In this document: piece after piece, positions 1-5,356 of the stretch
How positions within the stretch are numbered: the first letter of the stretch is position 1
How the letters are laid out: each line of letters opens with the position of its first letter
Assembly (NCBI GenBank): GCA_964427055.1
Contig: CAYRSQ010000039.1
Location: forward strand, 1 to 7,573
DNA: 7,573 nucleotides
Reading direction: 5' to 3'
From: CAYNTH01 sp964427055
Lineage (GTDB): Archaea > Aenigmatarchaeota > Aenigmatarchaeia > CG10238-14 > SCSR01
The notes under the pieces: generated by a model
Databases searched by the model: none
What the model saw: only the letters and a program-made list of their open reading frames with translations
What the model was told of the DNA's origin: nothing
Program-made: the position numbers and the translations under genes

Positions 1-1
1 T

Positions 2-571
2 ACTCAAGTGTCACCACAAAGCGAGACCGCAGACAAGATAAGCGGGAGCGGGAGCGTCTCCGTACAGGGAGAACTGGTCGAGAACAAGATAGGACTAAAA
101 TACAATCCAAGCATTGACATGACCGGCGTGGCCAATGGCATGTACATAGACGCATGGGTACAGGTAGACAACATCGAGAACGTCATCGGAATCAACGTTT
201 CCGTGAGTGACGGCGAGGACGCGATAGAAACAAGGATACCCGGACTTAGTCTGGAGAACGGAAAATGGTATCATTTCGAGAAGAAATTGGTGGCGTCGGA
301 ATGGGACGGATGGACGTCATTCAATCCAGCGAATGGTATCGACAGCATTACTTTCTACATACAGGGGTCAACTTCCTCAATCACCAGAAAGTTGGAAGTG
401 GACGAACTTCACTTCGAGAAGGAGCCTCTCAAAATCGTAAAATATCCTGAGCAGATTGTCTCCATAGTGTCCAAGAAGAAGATAGACGCCTTGAACAACC
501 TCACATACGAGGAACTTCAGAATGCACTGGGCGGAGACTACAAGTTCAGGATAGAGATTGTGGGAGGGTAA
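2..571 (+). CDS. 3' part of a surface protein with a lectin-like beta-sandwich and pilin-like C-terminus (5' truncated)
   Basis: The frame is open to the left edge, so the true start lies outside the window; the GTG at 8 is only an internal codon. About 189 residues are visible. The first ~135 alternate short beta strands and loops with aromatic positions (GKWYHFEKKL, WDGWTSFNP, IDSITFYIQG, LEVDELHFEKE), which resembles carbohydrate-binding-module or galactose-binding jelly-roll domains. The C-terminal ~45 residues (LTYEELQNALGGDYKFRIEI) resemble the tail of archaeal pilin-like proteins as I remember them; this is family recall, not an alignment. The next gene begins 31 bp after the stop and encodes a prepilin-like protein, so this is probably the first visible member of a pilus/adhesin cluster. 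No N-terminus is available to test for a class III signal peptide. Coding status is firm; the function is inferred. Confidence 0.82.
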   Translation, partial: TQVSPQSETADKISGSGSVSVQGELVENKIGLKYNPSIDMTGVANGMYIDAWVQVDNIENVIGINVSVSDGEDAIETRIPGLSLENGKWYHFEKKLVASEWDGWTSFNPANGIDSITFYIQGSTSSITRKLEVDELHFEKEPLKIVKYPEQIVSIVSKKKIDALNNLTYEELQNALGGDYKFRIEIVGG

Positions 572-577
572 ATTTAA
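570..577 (+). promoter_or_regulatory. TATA-like box for the 603 gene
   Basis: AAATTTAA overlaps the stop codon of the preceding gene and is centred about 29 bp before the ATG at 603. That is the spacing expected for an archaeal TATA box serving a leaderless or nearly leaderless transcript. It continues as AACTT, the same string found in the promoter of the 1666 gene. Confidence 0.5.
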
Positions 578-602
578 CTTGGAGCCTCTCCAAACTAATA
601 TT

Positions 603-1010
603 ATGCACAGCAAAGGGAGTCTGTACGCTCTCGAGTCCGCCATAGCTATAATGATGATGATTACTGCAATGGCTCTACTTCTCAGGACGCCGTTGGAGCC
701 GCAGGAGTTCAGCGAATACAACCACAAGATCGAGGTTTACAACGCGCTTGAGATATCTGACGACTTGGGCACCCTAAGGATAAACGTGATGAACGACGAC
801 GCGGACAGTATAGAGACTGAGATAGACGGGTACATATCGAGTTCGGTACAGTTCGGTATAGTCATCTTTGACGGGAGCACCAACATAACCGAGATACCGC
901 TGGTGGATCCGAGCTTCACAAGCGTGATAACGACGAGCTATTTCATATCCGGCCAGGTCGGGGATTACAACCCGAGAGAAGTAAGGGCATACATATGGGG
1001 ATTTGATTGA
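603..1010 (+). CDS. Prepilin-like protein with class III signal peptide (minor pilin candidate)
   Basis: 135 residues from ATG 603. A TTG at 558 in the same frame would extend it, but that lies inside the previous gene, and the TATA-like box at 570-577 fits a leaderless start at 603. The N-terminus MHSKGSLYALESAIAIMMM has a short charged leader ending in Lys-Gly, then a hydrophobic helix of about 20 residues containing a Glu (ALESAIA). This is the arrangement of prepilins cleaved after Gly by an archaeal FlaK/PibD-type peptidase and assembled through the helix. The rest is a beta-rich globular domain ending VRAYIWGFD, with no cysteines. Stop TGA and the next gene's ATG overlap by one base (TGATG), so the two are probably translationally coupled. 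The class is well supported; structural versus minor pilin cannot be decided here. Confidence 0.85.
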   Translation: MHSKGSLYALESAIAIMMMITAMALLLRTPLEPQEFSEYNHKIEVYNALEISDDLGTLRINVMNDDADSIETEIDGYISSSVQFGIVIFDGSTNITEIPLVDPSFTSVITTSYFISGQVGDYNPREVRAYIWGFD

Positions 1011-1627
1011 TGTTGAAATTTAAATCGGCCAAAGGGCAGATGTTCCTGATAACTTCCGTAGTCATAGTATCGATGCTCGTAATTCTAAAGGTCAACATAG
1101 CATCTGGCGGAGCAGAAAGGCAACTGATAACCATGCAGACGAGGATGGAAAACTACATGTTCGACAACTTCAAGGCCGAATTCAACAACACAATCGACTA
1201 CTCGTCGCATGCGCCGGAAAACATAACAAAGAACGTGTTCGATTTCGGCAACTTCACCGAATCAAAGATGGAGGACCATTCGATAGGCTTCAAGATGTTC
1301 TACCTGGGAATGGTAGCCAACGAGACCACGAACAAACTTGGATTCACGGCGATAAACATGATGGACAAGACGATAAATGTCGTCCTGTCGCTGGACGGAC
1401 AGCAGAAATCAGTGAACAACCTTCCTGATTACGGCAACTGGACCGACGTGTACGACATCGACCCGGGCACCGACTATACGATGATTATCACATATGACAC
1501 CTATTCATACCAATTTGAACTTCGGACTGAACAGCACAATGACGTATATATAGGATATTCCCATCTCACATTTGAGACAGAGGACGCTTCACATGTAAGC
1601 AAAACACATCGGACATTGGATGTCTGA
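1010..1627 (+). CDS. Prepilin-like protein with KGQ processing site
   Basis: 205 residues from ATG 1010; a TTG three bases upstream is in frame, but ATG overlapping the previous TGA is the better start. The N-terminus MLKFKSAKGQMFLITSVVIV has a basic leader, a Lys-Gly-Gln cleavage site and a hydrophobic segment ending near residue 28 (LVILKVNI). Lys-Gly-Gln is the classical archaeal class III prepilin site, with Gln as first mature residue. The mature region has several N-glycosylation-type sequons (NNT, NIT, NFT, NET, NWT), then beta-rich sequence with no cysteines. It follows the 603 gene without a gap and precedes the LamG pilin by 38 bp. Likely role: a pilin subunit or minor pilin of the same appendage. 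The C-terminal ~20 residues (HVSKTHRTLDV) look hydrophilic and unstructured. Confidence 0.87.
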   Translation: MLKFKSAKGQMFLITSVVIVSMLVILKVNIASGGAERQLITMQTRMENYMFDNFKAEFNNTIDYSSHAPENITKNVFDFGNFTESKMEDHSIGFKMFYLGMVANETTNKLGFTAINMMDKTINVVLSLDGQQKSVNNLPDYGNWTDVYDIDPGTDYTMIITYDTYSYQFELRTEQHNDVYIGYSHLTFETEDASHVSKTHRTLDV

Positions 1628-1634
1628 CCGCCTG

Positions 1635-1644
1635 ATATTTTTAA
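1635..1644 (+). promoter_or_regulatory. TATA-like box for the LamG pilin gene
   Basis: ATATTTTTAA lies in the 38-bp gap after the 1627 stop, centred about 26 bp before ATG 1666. The spacing fits a leaderless archaeal transcript. The following ACTT and the TTATATGCA around the start codon resemble the 603 promoter (AACTT, ATTATGCA). Confidence 0.6.
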
Positions 1645-1665
1645 CTTGAAAATGAATTCTATTAT

Positions 1666-3150
1666 ATGCAAAAAGGTATCAGCGAGTTGATAGGATCCGT
1701 GCTCGCTTTCCTGTTCGGCATAATCATGCTCACCGTAGCGATACAAGTACTCAATCCTACGTTCCAGCGAGCGCAGGACACGACCGTGATTACTGATGCA
1801 TTGTCAAATTTGGATGTCATCGACAGTGCGATACAACAAGTGGCATCCGAAGCCGAAGGGTCAAAGAGGACGGTTTCAATCTCAGTCTCTGACGGAACCT
1901 ACAGGACGGACGATAGTTACGATTGGATTTATTTCGAATACGAACCTAAACAATCCCTCTCGATGAGCGGTACGCAGGGCGACATAACAGTCAACAGGGA
2001 TCTTAAATTCATGGATTATTTCAACTGGTACGTTGACGGAGTCAAGTCCCCGCTGTGGACGAACACCTCAGGAACGTGGGCAGTGAGCAGTTATAAGTAT
2101 TCAGGAACAAACGGATTCGCATACGCCAACATGTCGGAATCTGTCGAGAACTGGAAGTTTTCCGGTAGCATAGAGAATGTCACTGGCCCGACAGGCGGGC
2201 AGATATTCGTCTTACCTGTGAATCCAGAAAGGTTAGTGGGATATTGGGTTTTTGATAACAGTAGCGGCACGACTGCATATGATTATTCTGGAAATGCCAA
2301 TCATGGTACATTGACTAGCATGGCCAGTCCATCGACAGAATATAGTGGTTGGCAAAATTCTAGTGTATGCAAGGCTGGAAGGAGTTGTTTAGCATTCGAC
2401 GGGGTGAATGATTACATCAGTGTAGGCGATTCTGCAACTTTAGATATTACCACTGGTACTTGGAGCACATGGGTGTATCCTAAAGCATGGGAAACTGATA
2501 GAACTAATAATTACATTATAGATAAGTTTCATGTATATATGCTATACGTTAAATCAACTGGAGATGATGCAGGAAAGGTTAGCGGAAATGTAGCTTTAGT
2601 GGGTGGGAATGGCAAGGCGGCTATAACCGAAGAAAAAATACCATTGAATCAATGGTCTCATTTAGCTGTGTCATGGGATGGAGCAACTTTAACAGTTTAT
2701 ATAAATGGCGTTGAAAAAGCAACCAATAACGAGTTCCCAGGAATCATTGATAATGGAGGAACATTGTACATAGGAGAGTATCCCGGAACGGGATATCAAT
2801 TTAATGGAATCATAGACGAAGTAATGGTGTTCAATGTATCCTTATCTGCTACAGAAGTAGCATCACTTTATGAGACCAGCGCCAAGAAGCTTGATGAAAG
2901 CGGATCAAAATCAATAGCATCCCAATCGTTAACTCCTGCAATAGTTGTATCAAACCCTTCAGGACAAACAAAATTCGACAATATAATCGTCTCCGGCGGG
3001 AAGAAAGACATGGACCTAGTTATTACTTATACAAATGTAGACATCAATGGCACTCTGAGACTGTCACAAGGAAGCCATCAGGTAGAAATACGGCACATGG
3101 GAACGAATGCGACATCCAGCAGGCCGATAATACAGGTCACGAAAGCGTAG
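1666..3150 (+). CDS. Pilin-like adhesin with class III signal peptide and LamG domain
   Basis: 494 residues. The N-terminus MQKGISELIGSVLAFLFGII is an archaeal prepilin signal: short basic leader, Lys-Gly site, then a helix to about residue 29. Residues ~30-187 form a pilin-type beta-rich region (NWYVDGVKSPLW, then GGQIFVLPVNP). Residues ~188-406 form a LamG/concanavalin-A-like domain: opening LVGYWVFDNSSG, DYSGNANHGT, CLAFDGVNDYISVGD, WSHLAVSWDGATLTVYING, and closing FNGIIDEVMVFNVSLSATEV. C235 and C241 could form a disulfide. Residues ~407-494 return to pilin-like sequence. Such domains commonly bind glycans or matrix, so this is a likely tip or adhesive pilin. The LamG DNA is AT-rich (about 40% GC) and carries six TTA leucine codons, whereas the two preceding genes use none, suggesting acquisition of the domain. 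The 3' end overlaps the convergent regulator gene by 14 bp. Confidence 0.9.
   Translation: MQKGISELIGSVLAFLFGIIMLTVAIQVLNPTFQRAQDTTVITDALSNLDVIDSAIQQVASEAEGSKRTVSISVSDGTYRTDDSYDWIYFEYEPKQSLSMSGTQGDITVNRDLKFMDYFNWYVDGVKSPLWTNTSGTWAVSSYKYSGTNGFAYANMSESVENWKFSGSIENVTGPTGGQIFVLPVNPERLVGYWVFDNSSGTTAYDYSGNANHGTLTSMASPSTEYSGWQNSSVCKAGRSCLAFDGVNDYISVGDSATLDITTGTWSTWVYPKAWETDRTNNYIIDKFHVYMLYVKSTGDDAGKVSGNVALVGGNGKAAITEEKIPLNQWSHLAVSWDGATLTVYINGVEKATNNEFPGIIDNGGTLYIGEYPGTGYQFNGIIDEVMVFNVSLSATEVASLYETSAKKLDESGSKSIASQSLTPAIVVSNPSGQTKFDNIIVSGGKKDMDLVITYTNVDINGTLRLSQGSHQVEIRHMGTNATSSRPIIQVTKA
2227..2883 (+). other. LamG-encoding segment of atypical base composition
   Basis: This subregion of the pilin gene encodes residues ~188-406. 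By hand count, 2221-2880 is about 40% GC, with lines at 33-38% between 2461 and 2820. Sampled lines of the same gene at 1741, 2041, 2161 and 3061 are 50-55%. TTA leucine codons cluster here. The simplest reading is a domain module transferred into an older pilin gene. Confidence 0.6.
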
Positions 3151-4042
3151 ATTCGGTTGCTTTTTTGAAGTTGATTGGTTTGGAATTTTTCCACATGTTC
3201 TTTACATAGATGTCCATGACCGTTACCAAGGAAGGATCCTCAGACCATAGCGAATTGAACCTGAATCTGTTCCTTTTGGTCGGCTGGTGATCCAGTCTTA
3301 AGAGAAGCTGTTTCCCGTCAGCAATTATTATCCTTGGATGAACTCTAGCTTCAAACTGGCGTAATTCGATTCCCTGGTCCCTGTACCAGATCGCTCTGTA
3401 GTAATTCTTCTTGTTCAACTTTTCCAAACCAATAACTCTTATCTTGACGCCACGCTTAATACACTCCTTCGCCGCAACAGCCATAGGATATGACCGGGAG
3501 AAATCCCTGGTCACGGCATACACGTATTTCTCGCTTTTCTCCAGCATCTCTGCAGTCTTGTTGAAGAACTCCCTGAATTTTTCGCCTTTGATTGTCCAAA
3601 CCCCTCCTGTCACCTCTTCGGGTTTGACAGGTTTCAGATAATCGCTCATCTCCTCCACTTTCATCTTAAGCATGTCAATCTCACTGGTCTGCTTTTCGAG
3701 CAGATTCTTCAGAGCTATATCAGGCTCGGCAGCTCTGAACTCCTTCGGCCTGCCATCAAACAGCTCAACCAATTGCTTGTTCATCAATTGGTCTAGTACC
3801 TCGTAAATCTTTGACTGCGGCACTTTTGATTCCCTGCTTATCGTCCCTGCCTTAGAAACACCAAGAAAAACCAGAGATGAGTATACCTTTGACTCATATT
3901 CACTCAATCCGCACCTGATCAATGTGCGTAAGATTTCGTCCCTTTCCATCACATCATCGTTATCTATTTCGAGTTCATCTTCGAATTCTCTAATAGCTCT
4001 ATGGATTATTTGACTTTGGGAGCATTTTATATATCTTCCCAT
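3137..4042 (-). CDS. TrmB-family transcriptional regulator
   Basis: 301 residues. Residues ~38-105 form a TrmB-type winged helix-turn-helix (LIRCGLSEYESKVYSSLVFL, then SRESKVPQSKIYEVLDQL, then the wing LVELFDGRPKEFRA). Residues ~108-137 are a likely dimerising coiled coil, and ~150-290 an effector-type domain. In that domain HPRIIIADG (residues 235-243) resembles a degenerate phospholipase-D HxK motif, as is common in this family. TrmB proteins usually sense sugars or other small ligands. It is the last gene of a five-gene operon. Start choice: ATG 4042 has AAGGAGGTGG at 4052-4061, with somewhat long spacing, and overlaps the upstream gene by 44 bp. ATG 3949 (residue 32) is an alternative, because the HTH normally starts within the first ~10 residues and a TATA-like box lies at 4026-4036. 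Plausible targets are its own operon or the neighbouring pilin genes; this is inferred. Confidence 0.9.
   Translation of the reverse strand: MGRYIKCSQSQIIHRAIREFEDELEIDNDDVMERDEILRTLIRCGLSEYESKVYSSLVFLGVSKAGTISRESKVPQSKIYEVLDQLMNKQLVELFDGRPKEFRAAEPDIALKNLLEKQTSEIDMLKMKVEEMSDYLKPVKPEEVTGGVWTIKGEKFREFFNKTAEMLEKSEKYVYAVTRDFSRSYPMAVAAKECIKRGVKIRVIGLEKLNKKNYYRAIWYRDQGIELRQFEARVHPRIIIADGKQLLLRLDHQPTKRNRFRFNSLWSEDPSLVTVMDIYVKNMWKNSKPINFKKATESTLS
3161..3166 (+). terminator. Possible oligo-T terminator of the pilin cluster
   Basis: A run of six T residues lies 10 bp after the TAG at 3148-3150. Archaeal RNA polymerase often terminates at such tracts without a hairpin. The same bases encode Lys-Lys near the C-terminus of the convergent regulator, so the run could be incidental. 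Confidence 0.35.
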
Positions 4043-4439
4043 CCGATGATTCCACCTCCTTAAGCTTACCGACTACATATTCCGAAAGTTCCTCCAAGGC
4101 GTCATCCCTGTAATCTCCAAGTTTCCCAAGGAAGATTTTCCCGTACGTGGCGAACAGAACGCCTCCAAAAAACGAGACGACGGGATATATGGATTCGTAC
4201 AATGATTCCCTCTGAGAATCGTCCAACTTTGACAGATAGTTGTGAGCCATGGAAGTCAGCCTTTCCTTATCTGATTCATTTAGATACATCGAAGAAATTC
4301 CGTCAACAAATTCTTTCAGTCGATCACTTGCATCATCTCTTTCCAGGGATGAATTCGAGTTCCCAATAGATTTGAGCCGCTCAATCTCCATCTCAAGGCC
4401 AAGAATCTTTGAGAGATACTCTATCTTACTCAAGCTCAT
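3999..4439 (-). CDS. Unrecognised 146-residue helical protein with one membrane segment
   Basis: I do not recognise a family. From ATG 4439, the first ~70 residues are charged and predicted helical with heptad-like spacing (YLSKILGLEMEIERLKSI). Residues ~84-105 (IYPVVSFFGGVLFATYGKIF) form one hydrophobic, glycine-containing segment, and ~106-135 form another charged helix (LGDYRDDALEELSEYVVGKL). There are no cysteines or catalytic-looking motifs. The start overlaps the previous gene by 14 bp and has GGGAG at 4444-4448. The end overlaps the regulator start by 44 bp, if the long regulator start is right. Position among two other small glycine-rich membrane proteins suggests a shared membrane complex; this is inference. 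The strand and start are well supported by coupling and SD. Confidence 0.78.
   Translation of the reverse strand: MSLSKIEYLSKILGLEMEIERLKSIGNSNSSLERDDASDRLKEFVDGISSMYLNESDKERLTSMAHNYLSKLDDSQRESLYESIYPVVSFFGGVLFATYGKIFLGKLGDYRDDALEELSEYVVGKLKEVESSDGKIYKMLPKSNNP
4026..4036 (-). promoter_or_regulatory. Possible internal TATA box for the regulator
   Basis: On the minus strand GATATATAAAA is a near-ideal archaeal TATA box inside the overlap of the 146-residue gene and the regulator. A transcript from it would start near 4004 and could only use a later start such as ATG 3949. It may instead be a coincidence of coding Arg-Tyr-Ile-Lys. Confidence 0.35.
4052..4061 (-). promoter_or_regulatory. Shine-Dalgarno site for the regulator gene
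   Basis: AAGGAGGTGG on the minus strand, nine bases before ATG 4042, matches the archaeal anti-SD. It lies within the coding sequence of the upstream gene and is the main argument for the longer start. Confidence 0.55.
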
Positions 4440-4623
4440 CCGACTCCCTATATTTCTTCATTATCTTATCAGCGAGTGCTTCCATCTCCGTCTCCTTGTA
4501 GGCTTCGCACCTGTCTCTGATATAGTCAAATACACGTTCGCCCCCTATCGCAGCCCCTACACCAAGAGCGAAACTGTATATCGGAGCCTTCAACCTATCT
4601 ATGAAAGGTTTCTGGTCAGGCAT
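4426..4623 (-). CDS. Unrecognised 65-residue single-helix membrane protein
   Basis: No family recognised. The start chosen is ATG 4623, with GGTGAT at 4628-4633 four bases upstream. A longer in-frame ATG at 4650 lacks an SD and would overlap the previous gene by 35 bp. With ATG 4623 the overlap is 8 bp (ATGCCTGA). Residues ~12-28 (KAPIYSFALGVGAAIGG) form one short membrane helix with closely spaced glycines (GVGAAIGG), a helix-packing pattern. The rest (residues 29-65) is a highly charged helix ending ESDELE. The shape of one short TM plus a charged cytoplasmic tail is seen in small membrane regulators, holin-like proteins and pore components, but nothing here picks one. It shares the glycine-rich helix style with the 131-residue protein two genes upstream. 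Confidence 0.72.
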   Translation of the reverse strand: MPDQKPFIDRLKAPIYSFALGVGAAIGGERVFDYIRDRCEAYKETEMEALADKIMKKYRESDELE

Positions 4624-4849
4624 CGGTATCACCCGATCCCGACGTGACATTCAACCAGTTGGGTGCCATCCAAAATATCTCCTTCAGCACCTTCGGCGCC
4701 AGATGCATCTCCTCGGTGACATTCCATTTGTCTCCCTCTTTCTCCTTCCTCTGGAGTGTCACATTGTTGCCCCATAGTACCCATCTTATGCCCTTTCCCT
4801 CTCCCAAGTTAAACCAACCGTCAGAAATCGGTTTGTTCGCGTTCTCCAT
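4616..4849 (-). CDS. Unrecognised 77-residue soluble protein, beta-rich core
   Basis: No family recognised with confidence. The core has a strand-like pattern with aromatic and basic positions (DGWFNLGEGKGIRWVLWG, NNVTLQRKEKEGDKWNV), then a helix (APKVLKEIFWMAPNWL) and a polar tail. It has five tryptophans (W12, W23, W26, W43, W60) with W64 as a sixth, which is rich for its size. There is no signal peptide or membrane helix, so it is likely cytoplasmic. A small ribbon-type nucleic-acid-binding fold is one possibility, but I see no diagnostic motif. The start is very well defined: GGAGGTGA at 4854-4861 precedes ATG 4849, and the upstream gene's TGA lies within that SD. Its stop overlaps the next gene by 8 bp. 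Confidence 0.78.
   Translation of the reverse strand: MENANKPISDGWFNLGEGKGIRWVLWGNNVTLQRKEKEGDKWNVTEEMHLAPKVLKEIFWMAPNWLNVTSGSGDTDA
4628..4633 (-). promoter_or_regulatory. Shine-Dalgarno site deciding the 65-residue gene's start
   Basis: GGTGAT on the minus strand, four bases before ATG 4623, matches part of the archaeal anti-SD. The spacing is close to that of the strong SD of the upstream 77-residue gene. It favours ATG 4623 over ATG 4650. Confidence 0.55.
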
Positions 4850-4853
4850 CCAA

Positions 4854-4861
4854 TCACCTCC
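4854..4861 (-). promoter_or_regulatory. Strong Shine-Dalgarno merged with the upstream stop codon
   Basis: GGAGGTGA on the minus strand is a near-full match to the archaeal anti-SD. It is four bases from ATG 4849, and its last three bases are the TGA of the 131-residue gene. Ribosomes finishing the upstream gene would sit on this site, so the two genes are probably translationally coupled. Confidence 0.75.
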
Positions 4862-5249
4862 TCAACAATGAACTCAAGGCATTCCTCATCCTGCTGAATA
4901 GTATCGTGCCTCCTATCATGCCGACTGCTGCTCCCATCCCGCCCGCGTAATTGGCACTGTTTAGGGAAGAAGAGAATATACCATATATCCTCCCCATGTC
5001 GTAAGATCCGTCGGATAGCTGGGCGCATATATATGGCAACTCGCCGTACAAAGACGTCAAGAGGTCCTTTACCAGAAACCCTGTGGCGGTAACAGTATAC
5101 CCTATGCCGGAGAATATGGTCCCCCCGATTATAGACGTCGTCTTAGTGTAGTTCCGTTCATTTCCAATCCCATCCGAGTCTTCCTTGGCGAAAGGGACGT
5201 ACAGACACTTTTCCAATTCACTGAGGATGCCCATGATTCTTGTTAGCAT
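4854..5249 (-). CDS. Unrecognised 131-residue two-helix glycine-rich membrane protein
   Basis: First gene of the minus-strand operon; no family recognised. Two hydrophobic segments are clear: residues ~38-60 (TSIIGGTIFSGIGYTVTATG) and ~100-118 (NYAGGMGAAVGMIGGTILF). The second has glycine-zipper spacing and is followed by a basic tail (SRMRNALSSLLRR), so a cytoplasmic C-terminus is likely. The region between helices is polar with one Cys (C75); another Cys lies at residue 15. The start is uncertain: ATG 5249 (used here) or ATG 5234 (residue 6). A weak TATA-like element at 5265-5273 would place the transcript start near 5243, favouring 5234. Divergent to the Nudix-like gene. Likely a membrane component of whatever the operon encodes. 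Confidence 0.75.
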   Translation of the reverse strand: MLTRIMGILSELEKCLYVPFAKEDSDGIGNERNYTKTTSIIGGTIFSGIGYTVTATGFLVKDLLTSLYGELPYICAQLSDGSYDMGRIYGIFSSSLNSANYAGGMGAAVGMIGGTILFSRMRNALSSLLRR

Positions 5250-5264
5250 AGGGTGCTTTGATAA

Positions 5265-5273
5265 CGTTATACG
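5265..5273 (-). promoter_or_regulatory. Possible promoter of the five-gene minus-strand operon
   Basis: CGTATAACG on the minus strand is a weak TATA-like element centred about 20 bp before ATG 5249 and 35 bp before ATG 5234. No better candidate is visible in the 107-bp divergent gap. Confidence 0.3.
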
Positions 5274-5301
5274 ACTCTAACCGTTGGTGAAATTACTGAA
5301 T

Positions 5302-5320
5302 TAACCACTGCTGGTGGTTA
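5302..5320 (+). repeat. 7-bp inverted repeat, operator candidate
   Basis: TAACCAC, a 5-base spacer TGCTG, then GTGGTTA form a perfect 7-bp inverted repeat. It lies between the divergent starts at 5249 and 5357, just upstream of the TATA-like box for the + gene. Position and symmetry fit a dimeric regulator's binding site, possibly that of the nearby TrmB protein. It could also form a weak hairpin; there is no direct evidence. Confidence 0.45.
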
Positions 5321-5325
5321 TTTCC

Positions 5326-5332
5326 AATTAAG
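5326..5332 (+). promoter_or_regulatory. TATA-like box for the Nudix-like gene
   Basis: AATTAAG is centred about 28 bp before ATG 5357, with no SD in between, fitting a leaderless start. Confidence 0.45.
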
Positions 5333-5356
5333 TAAGCCTCAAGGCAGTTATCTCCT

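Noticed and set aside
8..10. GTG at 8 as the start of the first gene
   Set aside because: The frame is open through codons 2-7 to the window edge, there is no SD or TATA before it, and the protein lacks an N-terminal signal, so the gene is simply truncated.
558..602. TTG 558 as the start of the second gene
   Set aside because: It lies inside the previous coding sequence and would place 15 residues before the prepilin signal; ATG 603 gives a normal short leader and matches the TATA-like box.
3411..3641. Plus-strand frame within the TrmB gene
   Set aside because: Antisense shadow of a recognisable TrmB-family protein; no promoter or SD.
4249..4647. Plus-strand open frame opposite the small membrane-protein genes
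   Set aside because: It has a Ser/Arg/Ile-rich composition typical of an antisense shadow, no start signals, and it conflicts with three well-supported minus-strand genes having SD sites.
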